Below, one piece after another: positions 1 through 5,967 of a stretch of DNA of 6,370 nt. Both the position numbers and the translations under genes were made by a program. The DNA comes from Thermococci archaeon (GTDB lineage: Archaea; Methanobacteriota_B; Thermococci; Thermococcales; Thermococcaceae): positions 1 through 6,370 of the forward strand of contig QMUB01000076.1 of NCBI GenBank assembly GCA_003663695.1, in the 5' to 3' direction. Below the pieces are notes generated by a model that had not been told where the DNA came from, did not search any database, and was given only the letters and a program-made list of their open reading frames with translations. How positions within the stretch are numbered: position 1 is the stretch's first letter; every line of letters begins with the position of its first letter.

Positions 1-453
1 CTGGGAGAAGAAAGTCATAAGCTCCCAGAAAATGATGAACCAAAGCAAGTTCCAGCATGTTAAAATGAGATACATCATCAGAAGAAAGATGGGATAATTA
101 AAGTTATACAAGCGAAGATCCTCCTTACCTAAATACCTCTCCATGTATTTAATCCCATATAGAGAAGTGCAAAAGCCCAAAATTCCAAGTATCAGCAAAA
201 AGAATGCTGAAAGCTGGTCAACTTTGAAAATCAGCTGATTGAGCGATGCAATCACCGAAGAGGAAGCATATACCCAAAGCTTCAACTCCAAGCCCCTTTC
301 AAAACCCAAAATCGCTATATACACTATAAGCAGAGATGCAGTTGCCGAGAGGATATTAACCGCATGAAGAGTGCTCTTTCCTCTTCCCACAAGTCCTAAA
401 ATCGATGCACCCACCAGCACTCCAATGGGAATAAGAAGCATTAAGGAGCTCAT
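1..453 (-). CDS. NuoL/MrpD/HyfB-like membrane subunit of the energy-converting hydrogenase (N-terminal part only)
   Basis: This open frame starts with ATG at 453 and runs off the left edge, so only the first 151 residues are visible. It is strongly hydrophobic, with likely membrane helices near residues 3-22, 32-50, 80-103 and 119-149. The segment at 78-104 (VDQLSAFF, then LYGIKYM) and the Trp-Glu at 143-144 (FWELM) match the N-terminal antiporter-like domain of complex I NuoL, Mrp MrpD and hydrogenase-4 HyfB/HycC proteins. The Glu in that position is part of the proposed proton path in the family. A GGAGG ribosome site lies 7 nt before the ATG, and the start is 16 nt past the cooT-like stop, so it is probably in the coo operon. 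From context it is the ion-translocating subunit of the hydrogenase that receives electrons from CooF. It could instead be the first gene of an Mrp antiporter module. The missing C-terminus prevents a firm subunit name. Confidence 0.8.
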   Translation of the reverse strand, partial: MSSLMLLIPIGVLVGASILGLVGRGKSTLHAVNILSATASLLIVYIAILGFERGLELKLWVYASSSVIASLNQLIFKVDQLSAFFLLILGILGFCTSLYGIKYMERYLGKEDLRLYNFNYPIFLLMMYLILTCWNLLWFIIFWELMTFFSQ

Positions 454-469
454 ACACTCTCCTCCAGCC

Positions 470-664
470 CTACTTCACTGGCCTCAGGTATGCTTTGTGT
501 GAGATGAAATCCACACTCTCAAGCTGATATTTTTCAAGCACGAGCTCCCTTCCGAGGAGATTCCTGAGAATTATCTTACCATCATGGATATCCAAAAGAG
601 TTACATCTGTCATAACAACCCTTAATTTTCCATTTTCAATTATCACAACCTTCGACTGGCACAT
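470..664 (-). CDS. cooT: CooT-like small protein linked to nickel delivery for CODH
   Basis: A 64-residue protein beginning Met-Cys (MCQSKVV) and predicted to be all beta-strand. Family knowledge: CooT of Rhodospirillum rubrum is a dimeric protein of about 66 residues beginning MC, and its Cys2 binds Ni(II). The length, Cys2, the following Ser-Lys-Val-Val and the alternating hydrophobic strands match that family. This is the only Cys in the protein. The ATG at 664 directly abuts the cooC stop TAA (665-667), and an AGGTG ribosome site 6 nt upstream lies inside the last cooC codons, so translation is probably coupled to cooC. Inferred role: nickel chaperone or storage protein acting with CooC in maturation of the CooS C-cluster. 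CooT-like proteins also occur outside CODH loci, so the exact role is less certain than the family. Confidence 0.75.
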   Translation of the reverse strand: MCQSKVVIIENGKLRVVMTDVTLLDIHDGKIILRNLLGRELVLEKYQLESVDFISHKAYLRPVK

Positions 665-1471
665 TTATACCACCTTTGAGCGTTTCTTAATTCCCAAAAT
701 TTTTCTCGCTAGAGCATCAACATCTCTGTATATCAGAGAATCCTTTGGAATACAGTCAACACCTTTTCCCTCGTTTTCTATCATAGTTACGTTCTCATCA
801 AAGCTAACCAAATGATAGGGAGTTGAATCGGAGAAAACTCTCGCATACAGCTTGGAAGCTTTGAGGGAATCCTGAACCTTATTTATAACGAGGAATATGT
901 TGGATATGTTAAGCTGCCTTCCCATCTCAATGAGCTTTTTGGCTATCACCATCGACTTTAAGGTGGGCTCGGCCACACACAGCATTGCATCAAATTTCTC
1001 TGCTAAGCCCCTTCCAAACACCTCTGCACCTGCTTCACTATCCACTATCACTATATCCCTTTCGGAAAATAGAACGTGCATCAGAAAAGCCCTAGCTAGT
1101 GCTATTGAAGGGCACAAACACCCCTCTTTGCTCTGTTCTATGCTACCAATTACGACCAATTTTAGGTTTGGTTTAATGCTTATACCGTATTTTTCGGCGA
1201 GATCATCGACCTTTGGCGTTAACGAAAACAGCACCCCCCATCCTTCACCGGGTCTTGCTCCTGTTCTCTCCTGTGCCAGTTCCTCATTTCTAGATAGAGG
1301 CACTATACCAAGGGCTCTTTCATAAGGGACACCCAAGCTCTGTGCCAGATTTGGAATAGAATCGGTATCCAGAGCCAATATGTTATATCCCTCCTCTGCT
1401 AAGATATGAGCCAGCAATGCAGAGGTTGTTGTCTTTCCAACCCCGCCCTTTCCAGCGACTAAAATCTTCAT
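665..1471 (-). CDS. cooC: CooC, Ni-insertion ATPase for carbon monoxide dehydrogenase maturation
   Basis: A 268-residue SIMIBI-class P-loop ATPase of the MinD/CooC type. Residues 7-15 form a deviant Walker A (GKGGVGKTT) with the signature Lys8 and Lys13. A switch I-type Asp lies at 35-37 (DTD), and a Walker B-like strand at 140-150 reads IVIVDSEAGAE. Cys118-Leu-Cys120 (GCLCP) is the CxC pair that in CooC family members binds metal (Ni or Zn) at the dimer interface. Role from family knowledge: ATP-driven insertion of nickel into the CooS C-cluster in the cytoplasm. I chose the ATG at 1471 because the protein then begins with the canonical strand before the P-loop. In-frame starts at 1504 and 1585 would add residues of no family character, the longest crossing back to the cooS end. 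The ribosome site is weak (GAGGGG, 9 nt upstream). The gene lies 79 nt after cooS behind a T-rich tract and abuts the cooT-like gene. Confidence 0.93.
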   Translation of the reverse strand: MKILVAGKGGVGKTTTSALLAHILAEEGYNILALDTDSIPNLAQSLGVPYERALGIVPLSRNEELAQERTGARPGEGWGVLFSLTPKVDDLAEKYGISIKPNLKLVVIGSIEQSKEGCLCPSIALARAFLMHVLFSERDIVIVDSEAGAEVFGRGLAEKFDAMLCVAEPTLKSMVIAKKLIEMGRQLNISNIFLVINKVQDSLKASKLYARVFSDSTPYHLVSFDENVTMIENEGKGVDCIPKDSLIYRDVDALARKILGIKKRSKVV

Positions 1472-1535
1472 TCCAAAGTCCCCCTCGATTAGTAAGATTC
1501 TCATGACATAATTTACTTTCTTCAACAAAAGGTTG

Positions 1536-1550
1536 AAAACAAAAAGAAAA
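1536..1550 (-). terminator. T-rich tract after cooS, possible partial terminator
   Basis: Directly after the cooS stop the minus strand reads TTTTCTTTTTGTTTT, then more T-rich sequence. Archaeal RNA polymerase can terminate at oligo-T tracts without a hairpin, so this may reduce transcription into cooC and the hydrogenase genes. I see no strong stem before it. Readthrough is likely, because cooC functions with cooS and I see no clear strong promoter for it in the gap. Confidence 0.4.
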
Positions 1551-3452
1551 TCAGAGGGGCCACTTAAGCTTTTTCCTCTTTTCAATGATTACATTGTAAA
1601 GTGTTTCCGCGGCTTTTATCGGGTCAGGCTCGACATAGAACTTTCCACCTATGATGTCCTCAACGTCATCTGTAAGGAGCTTGGTAACTTTTTGACTTCC
1701 AAGGACTGGAGGTATAGTTCCTAGGTGGGTGAATACACCGCTTGCAAGGAAGTAGGTTCCTATTGAAACTGCTTTTTCACTCATCCATTCTGGTGCTGAG
1801 CCAACAGCAGGTAAATCTGGAATATCAACGCCCAATGCATCGGCTAAAGCTCCCAAAGCTATTAAAATTCTCGAGCAGTCAACACAGCTCCCCATGTGAA
1901 GGCATGGGGGAATTCCCAAAGCTTCACACACTTGTCTCAGCCCATCCCCTGCAAGCTTTGCAGCCTCCGGACTCATCAATCCATCCATAGCAGCGGCAAT
2001 TCCCCAACAACCTGTTCCAACGACCAGAACATCCCTTTTTATGAGCTCTCTTGCTATTATCACGTGGCTGTGGTTGTGCTTGACCTTTGGGTTGTTACAT
2101 CCCACAATCCCTGCTATTCCTTTAATGGTCCCATCCTTAAGTGCGTTGATTAGAGGTTCAAGAGTCCCTCCCAAAGCCTCAAGAATTGCTTCAACGCTGA
2201 AGCCTGCAACGACCTCACTCTTATACTTTGGAATTTCCACCCTCTCCTTTGCCCTGTGCGGGAAGTTTTCAATTGCAATCCTAACTATATCTTTGGCTAT
2301 CTCATCTGCTTTCTCAGGTTTAAACTCAATGTGAATTGCCCCCGGGATGTGAGCTTTGGGCTCAGTGGTTATAAGTTTTGTATGATAGCATCCAGCTACA
2401 TCAGTTAGAGCAGGCATTATGCACTGATAATCAACAATCATAGCTTCAACAGCACCTGTTATTACTGCTAACTCTTGCATCAGGAAGTTTCCGGCCAGAG
2501 GAACGCCAAGTCTCATCAGAGTTTCATTTCCAGTACAGCACATCCCAACGACATTAACTCCCTTGGCTCCATATTTCTTCGCCAGCTCTTGCATTTCTTT
2601 ACTCTGTGCAACCTCAACTATCTTCATCGAGAGTATTGGGTTGTGGCCATGGACGACTATATTAACGTGGCTTTCCTTAAGAACACCTAGATTTGCAACG
2701 GTTTTAATTGGCTTTGGCGTTCCGAAGAGTATGTCGCTAAGGTAAGTAGCCATCATTGAACCGCTCCAACCATCCCCCAAGGAAGTTCTTACGCCATGGA
2801 GGATTAGTGAAACGGGATCGGCATCTACACCTATATGAGTCCTATGCATGCATTCACAGATCTCCCTATCAATTGCTCTTGGTAGAACCCCAAGTTTCTC
2901 CCAAACTTTAATTCTCTTTTTTGGCGCGGTTCCCATTAAGAGTCTTAGAGGCTCATCGTCTGGTTTTCCAAACTCTTTTTCCAGAATGTGGGCACATTCC
3001 ACTGCTATCTCGTTTTCATCCTTGCCCTCCGTTTCCACACCCAGTGCTTGGGCAAGTGCCATGAGTTTTTGAACATCCGCTATTTTGTAATCTTTGAATT
3101 CTCCAGTTGCAGTTCCCTTAAATACGTGAACTATGTCCCTAGCATGATCGCTGTGTGCCGCTGCACCGGCAGCTATCATCCTCAATATATTCCTAGCCAC
3201 GATAGTATCTGCATCCGCACCGCAGGTTCCTTTAGTTGGGCCCGCCCCAAAGGGGTCAATTCTACATGGACCCATGTTGCAGTTCCTGCAGCACACACCC
3301 AAAATTCCAAAACCACACTGAGGCTGCTGCTCTAAAAACCTATGCCAGACTATTTTCACTCCTTCATCTTCAGCTTTTTCAATGAGCTCAGCAACTCCCT
3401 TTGTCTCAGAAACTTGCTTTGCGGGAACTTTAAACTTTATATATTCCGCCAT
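1551..3452 (-). CDS. cooS: Monofunctional Ni-Fe carbon monoxide dehydrogenase catalytic subunit CooS
   Basis: A 633-residue Ni-CODH that catalyses CO + H2O = CO2 + 2H+ + 2e-. From the ATG at 3452, Cys46 and Cys54 match the ligands of the D-cluster shared across the dimer. Cys55, Cys58, Cys63 and Cys77 (CCRNCNMGPC, then GTCG) match the B-cluster. The Ni-Fe-S C-cluster ligands are all present: a His in HGHNP (268-272), Cys306 (MCCTGNE), Cys344 (YQCIMPAL), Cys452 (VGCNNPK), Cys482 (GTGCWG) and Cys523 (HMGSC). Spacings between several of these equal those of Carboxydothermus CODH-II (38, 30, and 37 to the acid-base Lys560 in SEKAV). The HSDH motif at 100-103 carries the conserved active-site His. 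The length is normal for the family and nothing looks broken. The start is fixed by a perfect AGGAGGTG site 5 nt upstream; a longer in-frame GTG at 3473 would translate that site. No ACS genes are nearby, so the enzyme serves CO oxidation, with CooF as electron acceptor. Confidence 0.97.
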   Translation of the reverse strand: MAEYIKFKVPAKQVSETKGVAELIEKAEDEGVKIVWHRFLEQQPQCGFGILGVCCRNCNMGPCRIDPFGAGPTKGTCGADADTIVARNILRMIAAGAAAHSDHARDIVHVFKGTATGEFKDYKIADVQKLMALAQALGVETEGKDENEIAVECAHILEKEFGKPDDEPLRLLMGTAPKKRIKVWEKLGVLPRAIDREICECMHRTHIGVDADPVSLILHGVRTSLGDGWSGSMMATYLSDILFGTPKPIKTVANLGVLKESHVNIVVHGHNPILSMKIVEVAQSKEMQELAKKYGAKGVNVVGMCCTGNETLMRLGVPLAGNFLMQELAVITGAVEAMIVDYQCIMPALTDVAGCYHTKLITTEPKAHIPGAIHIEFKPEKADEIAKDIVRIAIENFPHRAKERVEIPKYKSEVVAGFSVEAILEALGGTLEPLINALKDGTIKGIAGIVGCNNPKVKHNHSHVIIARELIKRDVLVVGTGCWGIAAAMDGLMSPEAAKLAGDGLRQVCEALGIPPCLHMGSCVDCSRILIALGALADALGVDIPDLPAVGSAPEWMSEKAVSIGTYFLASGVFTHLGTIPPVLGSQKVTKLLTDDVEDIIGGKFYVEPDPIKAAETLYNVIIEKRKKLKWPL

Positions 3453-3457
3453 AAAAA

Positions 3458-3465
3458 CACCTCCT
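3458..3465 (-). promoter_or_regulatory. Strong cooS ribosome binding site that decides the start
   Basis: The minus strand reads AGGAGGTG, a full match to the archaeal 16S 3' end, 5 nt before the ATG at 3452. It overlaps the cooF stop TAG (3464-3466), so cooF and cooS are separated by 11 nt and are translated from one message. This is the best ribosome site in the window, consistent with high CooS output. Confidence 0.9.
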
Positions 3466-4099
3466 AATACCACCTGGCTTTGGAATAGGCGATATACACG
3501 TCCACTGGTCTAACCTTTTCCTCTTCCTTCTCCGTTTCAACGACTGGCTTCATGTACACAATACCTGGAACTTTTAAGCCGGAAATGAGCTTTTCCGCCT
3601 TTTCTTTTCTTATCCTGTTCAAAATCTCCTCCAATGTTCCGAATGTCATTGCCCCGGTGGGACAAGCTTCAACACATGCTGGCTCTCTTCCTTCTCTTAT
3701 CCTATCGATGCAGAAATCGCACTTAAGAACGACTTTGTATTCCACTTCATACTTGGGATGTCCAAAAGGACATGCCATAATGCACATGAGACACCCTATA
3801 CATTTGTTGGAATCCAAGATCACAAATCCTTCCTCACTCTTCCTTATGGCTCCTGTTGGACAGACATTCTCACATGGGGCATCTTCACAGTGCTGGCAAC
3901 GCATAGGAACATTAAAGAAATCAGCACTCACAACTTTTATTCTGGGTTTTGGCTTGGGTTTTTCAAAAATCGCCCCAAAGATATTTTTGCTCGCTGAATG
4001 CTCAATGGCACATGCTATCTCACATGACCTGCAACCCATGCATTTTTCAGGATCTATGTAAACCGTGGGTCTCTCTAACTCGGTTTCGAGAAGTGGCAC
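3464..4099 (-). CDS. cooF: CooF, four-cluster ferredoxin linking CODH to the hydrogenase
   Basis: A polyferredoxin-type protein of about 211 residues with 16 Cys in four [4Fe-4S] sets. Numbered from the GTG at 4099 these are C20/C23/C26/C30, C68/C71/C76/C80, C100/C103/C106/C110 and C127/C130/C142/C146, each closing with a CP or CA type motif. This is the HycB/CooF/DmsB-like pattern. No signal peptide is visible, so it is cytoplasmic. It lies 11 nt upstream of cooS, and the pairing indicates that it takes electrons from the CooS B/D clusters and passes them to the membrane hydrogenase. The C-terminal 40-45 residues after the last cluster are charged (EKEEEK) and carry no recognised motif. The start is uncertain: GTG 4108, ATG 4105 and GTG 4099 are all in frame. 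I prefer 4099 because the GAGGTG site then has a 6-nt spacer, whereas it overlaps 4108 and abuts 4105. Confidence 0.93.
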   Translation of the reverse strand: MPLLETELERPTVYIDPEKCMGCRSCEIACAIEHSASKNIFGAIFEKPKPKPRIKVVSADFFNVPMRCQHCEDAPCENVCPTGAIRKSEEGFVILDSNKCIGCLMCIMACPFGHPKYEVEYKVVLKCDFCIDRIREGREPACVEACPTGAMTFGTLEEILNRIRKEKAEKLISGLKVPGIVYMKPVVETEKEEEKVRPVDVYIAYSKARWY

Positions 4100-4103
4100 T
4101 GTC

Positions 4104-4111
4104 ATCACCTC
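4104..4111 (-). promoter_or_regulatory. cooF ribosome binding site
   Basis: The minus strand reads GAGGTGAT. The GAGGTG core (4106-4111) ends 6 nt before the GTG at 4099, directly against the ATG at 4105, and covers the GTG at 4108. The spacing favours 4099 as the true start. If the TATA-like element at 4134-4140 is used, the transcript would begin at or next to this site. Confidence 0.55.
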
Positions 4112-4133
4112 AAAATTAAAATTATGAAATATC

Positions 4134-4140
4134 TTAATAA
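4134..4140 (-). promoter_or_regulatory. TATA-like box of the cooFSC operon
   Basis: The minus strand reads TTATTAA in the 77-nt gap between corR and cooF, followed by GATATTTCATAATTTTAATTTT. The usual archaeal TATA-to-start distance of about 26 nt would put transcription start near 4110, giving a leader of roughly 10 nt. It is a weak match to the Thermococcales TATA consensus, as expected for a promoter that needs an activator. The candidate operator at 4149-4166 lies immediately upstream, in a position suited to activation. Confidence 0.45.
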
Positions 4141-4148
4141 GAGGCTCG

Positions 4149-4166
4149 TGTTCGGCATACAGAACA
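4149..4166. promoter_or_regulatory. Palindromic operator candidate upstream of cooF
   Basis: TGTTC-N8-GAACA is a perfect 5-bp inverted repeat with half-site centres 13 bp apart, close to one helical turn and suited to a dimeric winged-HTH protein. It lies 8-9 bp upstream of the TATA-like box of cooF and is the clearest symmetric site in this gap. CorR, encoded just upstream, is the obvious candidate ligand. I see no second copy near corQ or the NifS-like gene. Confidence 0.4.
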
Positions 4167-4176
4167 AAAGATGCCT

Positions 4177-5289
4177 TTAGTATTCATACATGGATACAAG
4201 AGCTTTTTCTCTAATTTCCTTATATTTCTCCAAGAGCTCTTTGGCGAAATCTGTCAGAAGAGTGACTCCCTTTTTCTTTCCCCCTTTCATGGAAATCAAG
4301 AGTGTAATCCCCAATTTTTCCTCCAGACTCCTAATTTTTTCCCAGTAAGTTGAAGGAGAAACTCCTAAAGCCCTACATGCAGCCCTAAAAGAATTGAGCT
4401 GGTATATGAGCTCAAGAAGTTCCAAAACGTCAGATGAAACTTCGACACCATCCCTTGTGACAAATGAAACACTGATGCGAGGAGATAGATGCATGGGATT
4501 GTGATTTATGGTACATGGAGAAAAGAGCATTTTTCTAAGCTCATCCCTCGTTATTTTTTTGTAATTAACTTCGTAGTTTAAAAAGGGACACTTGGAAAAA
4601 TTTCCATAAGGATTGAGGTACAGGGCCCTGCAATTCTCTCCAATTGGAGAAGTCAGAACATCCACGGGGTAATTATTTATAAAGACTTTAATAGCGTTGT
4701 AAAAATATCTCCTACCGTAATGGAGCCCAATCTCAACATTTTCTCTCTTGGATAGCTTTTCGAGAAATTTGTAGATATAAAGCCTGTTGCACATATAAGG
4801 GCCGATTGTTATTTTCAACCCATAGGAGCTACAGACCTTAATTATCGAGAGGATCTCAGCAAAATCGTAACTAGAATCCAAAGGTACATAAGCCTCAATA
4901 TTATCTATACCTTGGGACAGCAACATCTTTAGGGTTTGAACATTACTCCTTATATCCCTAAAAGTACTAATTAAGAACGAAACAACATCAACATTCTTCA
5001 GAGGAGCTTTATGAAGCGCATTCTTAGATACGGAAGCAGGTAAAAAGATTGTTGTCTTTTTGCACAAATCCCTAATCTCATTAACTATAAAATCGATTTT
5101 GGGATGCAAGAGGGGATTCGGACATGTTATGATCCCTTCGTCGAATCTAAAATCTCCAAGATTCTCTGTCAATACCTCAAGGGCTTCAAGGGGCAGCATA
5201 ACTCCCACACAGCCAAATTTCTCTCGCCAAGGACATACCAAACAAGTTGCATCGCATTTACTCGAAGGCTGAACCGTCAGTATGCTCAT
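4177..5289 (-). CDS. corR: CorR, CO-responsive regulator: radical-SAM-like domain fused to a ModE/LysR-type HTH
   Basis: A 370-residue two-part protein. Residues 8-22 hold Cys12-x3-Cys16-x2-Cys19, the radical-SAM cluster motif at the usual N-terminal place. Residues 56-63 read CPNPLLHP, where radical SAM proteins normally have GGEPLLHP, so the SAM-binding GGE is lost. A later segment (Cys220, Cys234, Cys259, with LNPYGNFSKCP) resembles the SPASM/twitch auxiliary-cluster region. The C-terminal part from about 280 is a winged HTH: helix-turn-helix at 299-327 (AACRALGVSPSTYW), then KGGKKKGVTLLTDFAKELL, close to ModE and to the LysR N-terminal domain. Family knowledge: CorR is required for CO-dependent growth in T. 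onnurineus. I chose ATG 5289, with GTGAT just upstream. A GTG at 5298 would overlap the corQ stop as GTGA and add 3 residues. It is co-transcribed with corQ. That it senses through an Fe-S cluster is my inference. Confidence 0.88.
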   Translation of the reverse strand: MSILTVQPSSKCDATCLVCPWREKFGCVGVMLPLEALEVLTENLGDFRFDEGIITCPNPLLHPKIDFIVNEIRDLCKKTTIFLPASVSKNALHKAPLKNVDVVSFLISTFRDIRSNVQTLKMLLSQGIDNIEAYVPLDSSYDFAEILSIIKVCSSYGLKITIGPYMCNRLYIYKFLEKLSKRENVEIGLHYGRRYFYNAIKVFINNYPVDVLTSPIGENCRALYLNPYGNFSKCPFLNYEVNYKKITRDELRKMLFSPCTINHNPMHLSPRISVSFVTRDGVEVSSDVLELLELIYQLNSFRAACRALGVSPSTYWEKIRSLEEKLGITLLISMKGGKKKGVTLLTDFAKELLEKYKEIREKALVSMYEY

Positions 5290-5294
5290 GGGAA

Positions 5295-5849
5295 TCACTC
5301 AAATACAATTTCAAATCCACAGAATGAATTTCCCAGTCCCCAGCAGTATATTTCCCTCGTTATATTCTTCCCTATAAGGGATTCTATAGCTCCCTGAATC
5401 ATTCCAGCCTCGAAATCACATAGAGTCCTCCCAATTGGAGGGGATTGGTAGCAGCTTATGCACTCATAGATATTAATTTTCATCTTGTTAAAGGACTCAT
5501 CAATTATGTCCAAAAGACCAATCCGCTGCTTTAAAAAGACCCTTGGTAAATCATCAACGCTCTTTATTTCGCCGGTTCCGGTTAGCCTCCTCGCAAGGTT
5601 ATATCCGGCTCCTCTAAGGATCACTGCCCTCAGAGAGGGGCTGTATGAAAGCATGCCGTAGGACACCATCCGAAATGTTCTCACGTATTCGGCATCCTCA
5701 GGAGATATATGCGTAAAGAAGGGTCTCCTAACATTTAGATACTCCTCGGGGTTTAACTGAGCAACCTCAGGCATTCTCTTCCTGTTCCTAACTTCCGTTT
5801 TATAAATTTCTCTCCATTTTTCAATCAATGTCAAGTATTCACTCTCCAT
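5295..5849 (-). CDS. corQ: CorQ, V4R-domain sensor partner of CorR
   Basis: A 184-residue protein with a 4-vinyl reductase (V4R) domain over about residues 58-183. The typical segments are ILRGAGYNLARRL (77-89), IYECISCYQSPPIGRTLCDFE split across 128-147, and CWGLGNSFCGFEI near the end. Five Cys (130, 133, 144, 169, 177) lie in the domain, in a pattern able to bind a metal or cluster. The N-terminal 50 residues are charged and helical (LIEKWREIYKTE). There is no signal peptide or membrane segment. Family knowledge: CorQ is needed together with CorR for CODH expression and CO growth in T. onnurineus, and V4R domains bind small ligands. I infer that it senses CO, redox state or a related ligand and works with CorR. 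The ATG at 5849 follows AGGT at 7 nt and a TATA-like box about 29 nt upstream. The stop lies 5 nt before the preferred corR ATG. Confidence 0.9.
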   Translation of the reverse strand: MESEYLTLIEKWREIYKTEVRNRKRMPEVAQLNPEEYLNVRRPFFTHISPEDAEYVRTFRMVSYGMLSYSPSLRAVILRGAGYNLARRLTGTGEIKSVDDLPRVFLKQRIGLLDIIDESFNKMKINIYECISCYQSPPIGRTLCDFEAGMIQGAIESLIGKNITREIYCWGLGNSFCGFEIVFE

Positions 5850-5873
5850 AACCCTTACCTATGAAATATTCTC

Positions 5874-5881
5874 AATATATT
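5874..5881 (-). promoter_or_regulatory. TATA-like box of corQR
   Basis: AATATATT is centred about 28-29 nt upstream of the corQ ATG, so the transcript would start only a few nucleotides before the gene. The minus strand reads GGAATATATTGAG. The position fits a short-leader archaeal promoter. The region is AT-rich and other elements (AAAATATTAAAGG, 5884-5896) could serve instead. Confidence 0.45.
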
Positions 5882-5925
5882 CCTTTAATATTTTCGGTTA
5901 AAATGCAAACTCTGAGAGGAGCCTG

Positions 5926-5967
5926 ATGGATTCATGGAGATACCCAAGTATGTCCAGAAATAATTAA
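5926..5967 (+). other. Possible 13-codon leader ORF upstream of the NifS-like gene
   Basis: ATG at 5926 follows a good ribosome-site match (GAGAGGAG, 5914-5921) at 4 nt and encodes MDSWRYPSMSRNN before TAA at 5965. Its codons run through the first arm of the inverted repeat at 5942-5951. It would be translated only if transcription starts upstream, for example from GGTTAAAATG around 5897-5906. It has no known homologue that I recognise and may be chance. Confidence 0.2.

Noticed and set aside
897..1325. Plus-strand 142-codon open frame inside cooC
   Set aside because: It lies opposite conserved CooC segments including the CxC and Walker B regions, with no ribosome site or recognisable domain.
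1472..1585. N-terminal extension of cooC from 1585 or 1504
   Set aside because: The family begins directly with the strand before the P-loop (MKILVAGKGG). The extra residues match nothing and 1585 overlaps the cooS end.
1551..3452. Broken or atypical CODH
   Set aside because: All B, C and D cluster ligands and the active-site His and Lys are present at family-typical spacing, so this is an ordinary intact CooS.
3453..3473. N-terminal extension of cooS from GTG 3473
   Set aside because: The extension would translate the AGGAGGTG ribosome site and overlap the cooF stop. ATG 3452 has perfect spacing.
3552..4061. Plus-strand 169-codon open frame inside cooF
   Set aside because: It is a shadow of the four-cluster ferredoxin gene, whose 16 Cys and junctions show that the minus strand is coding.
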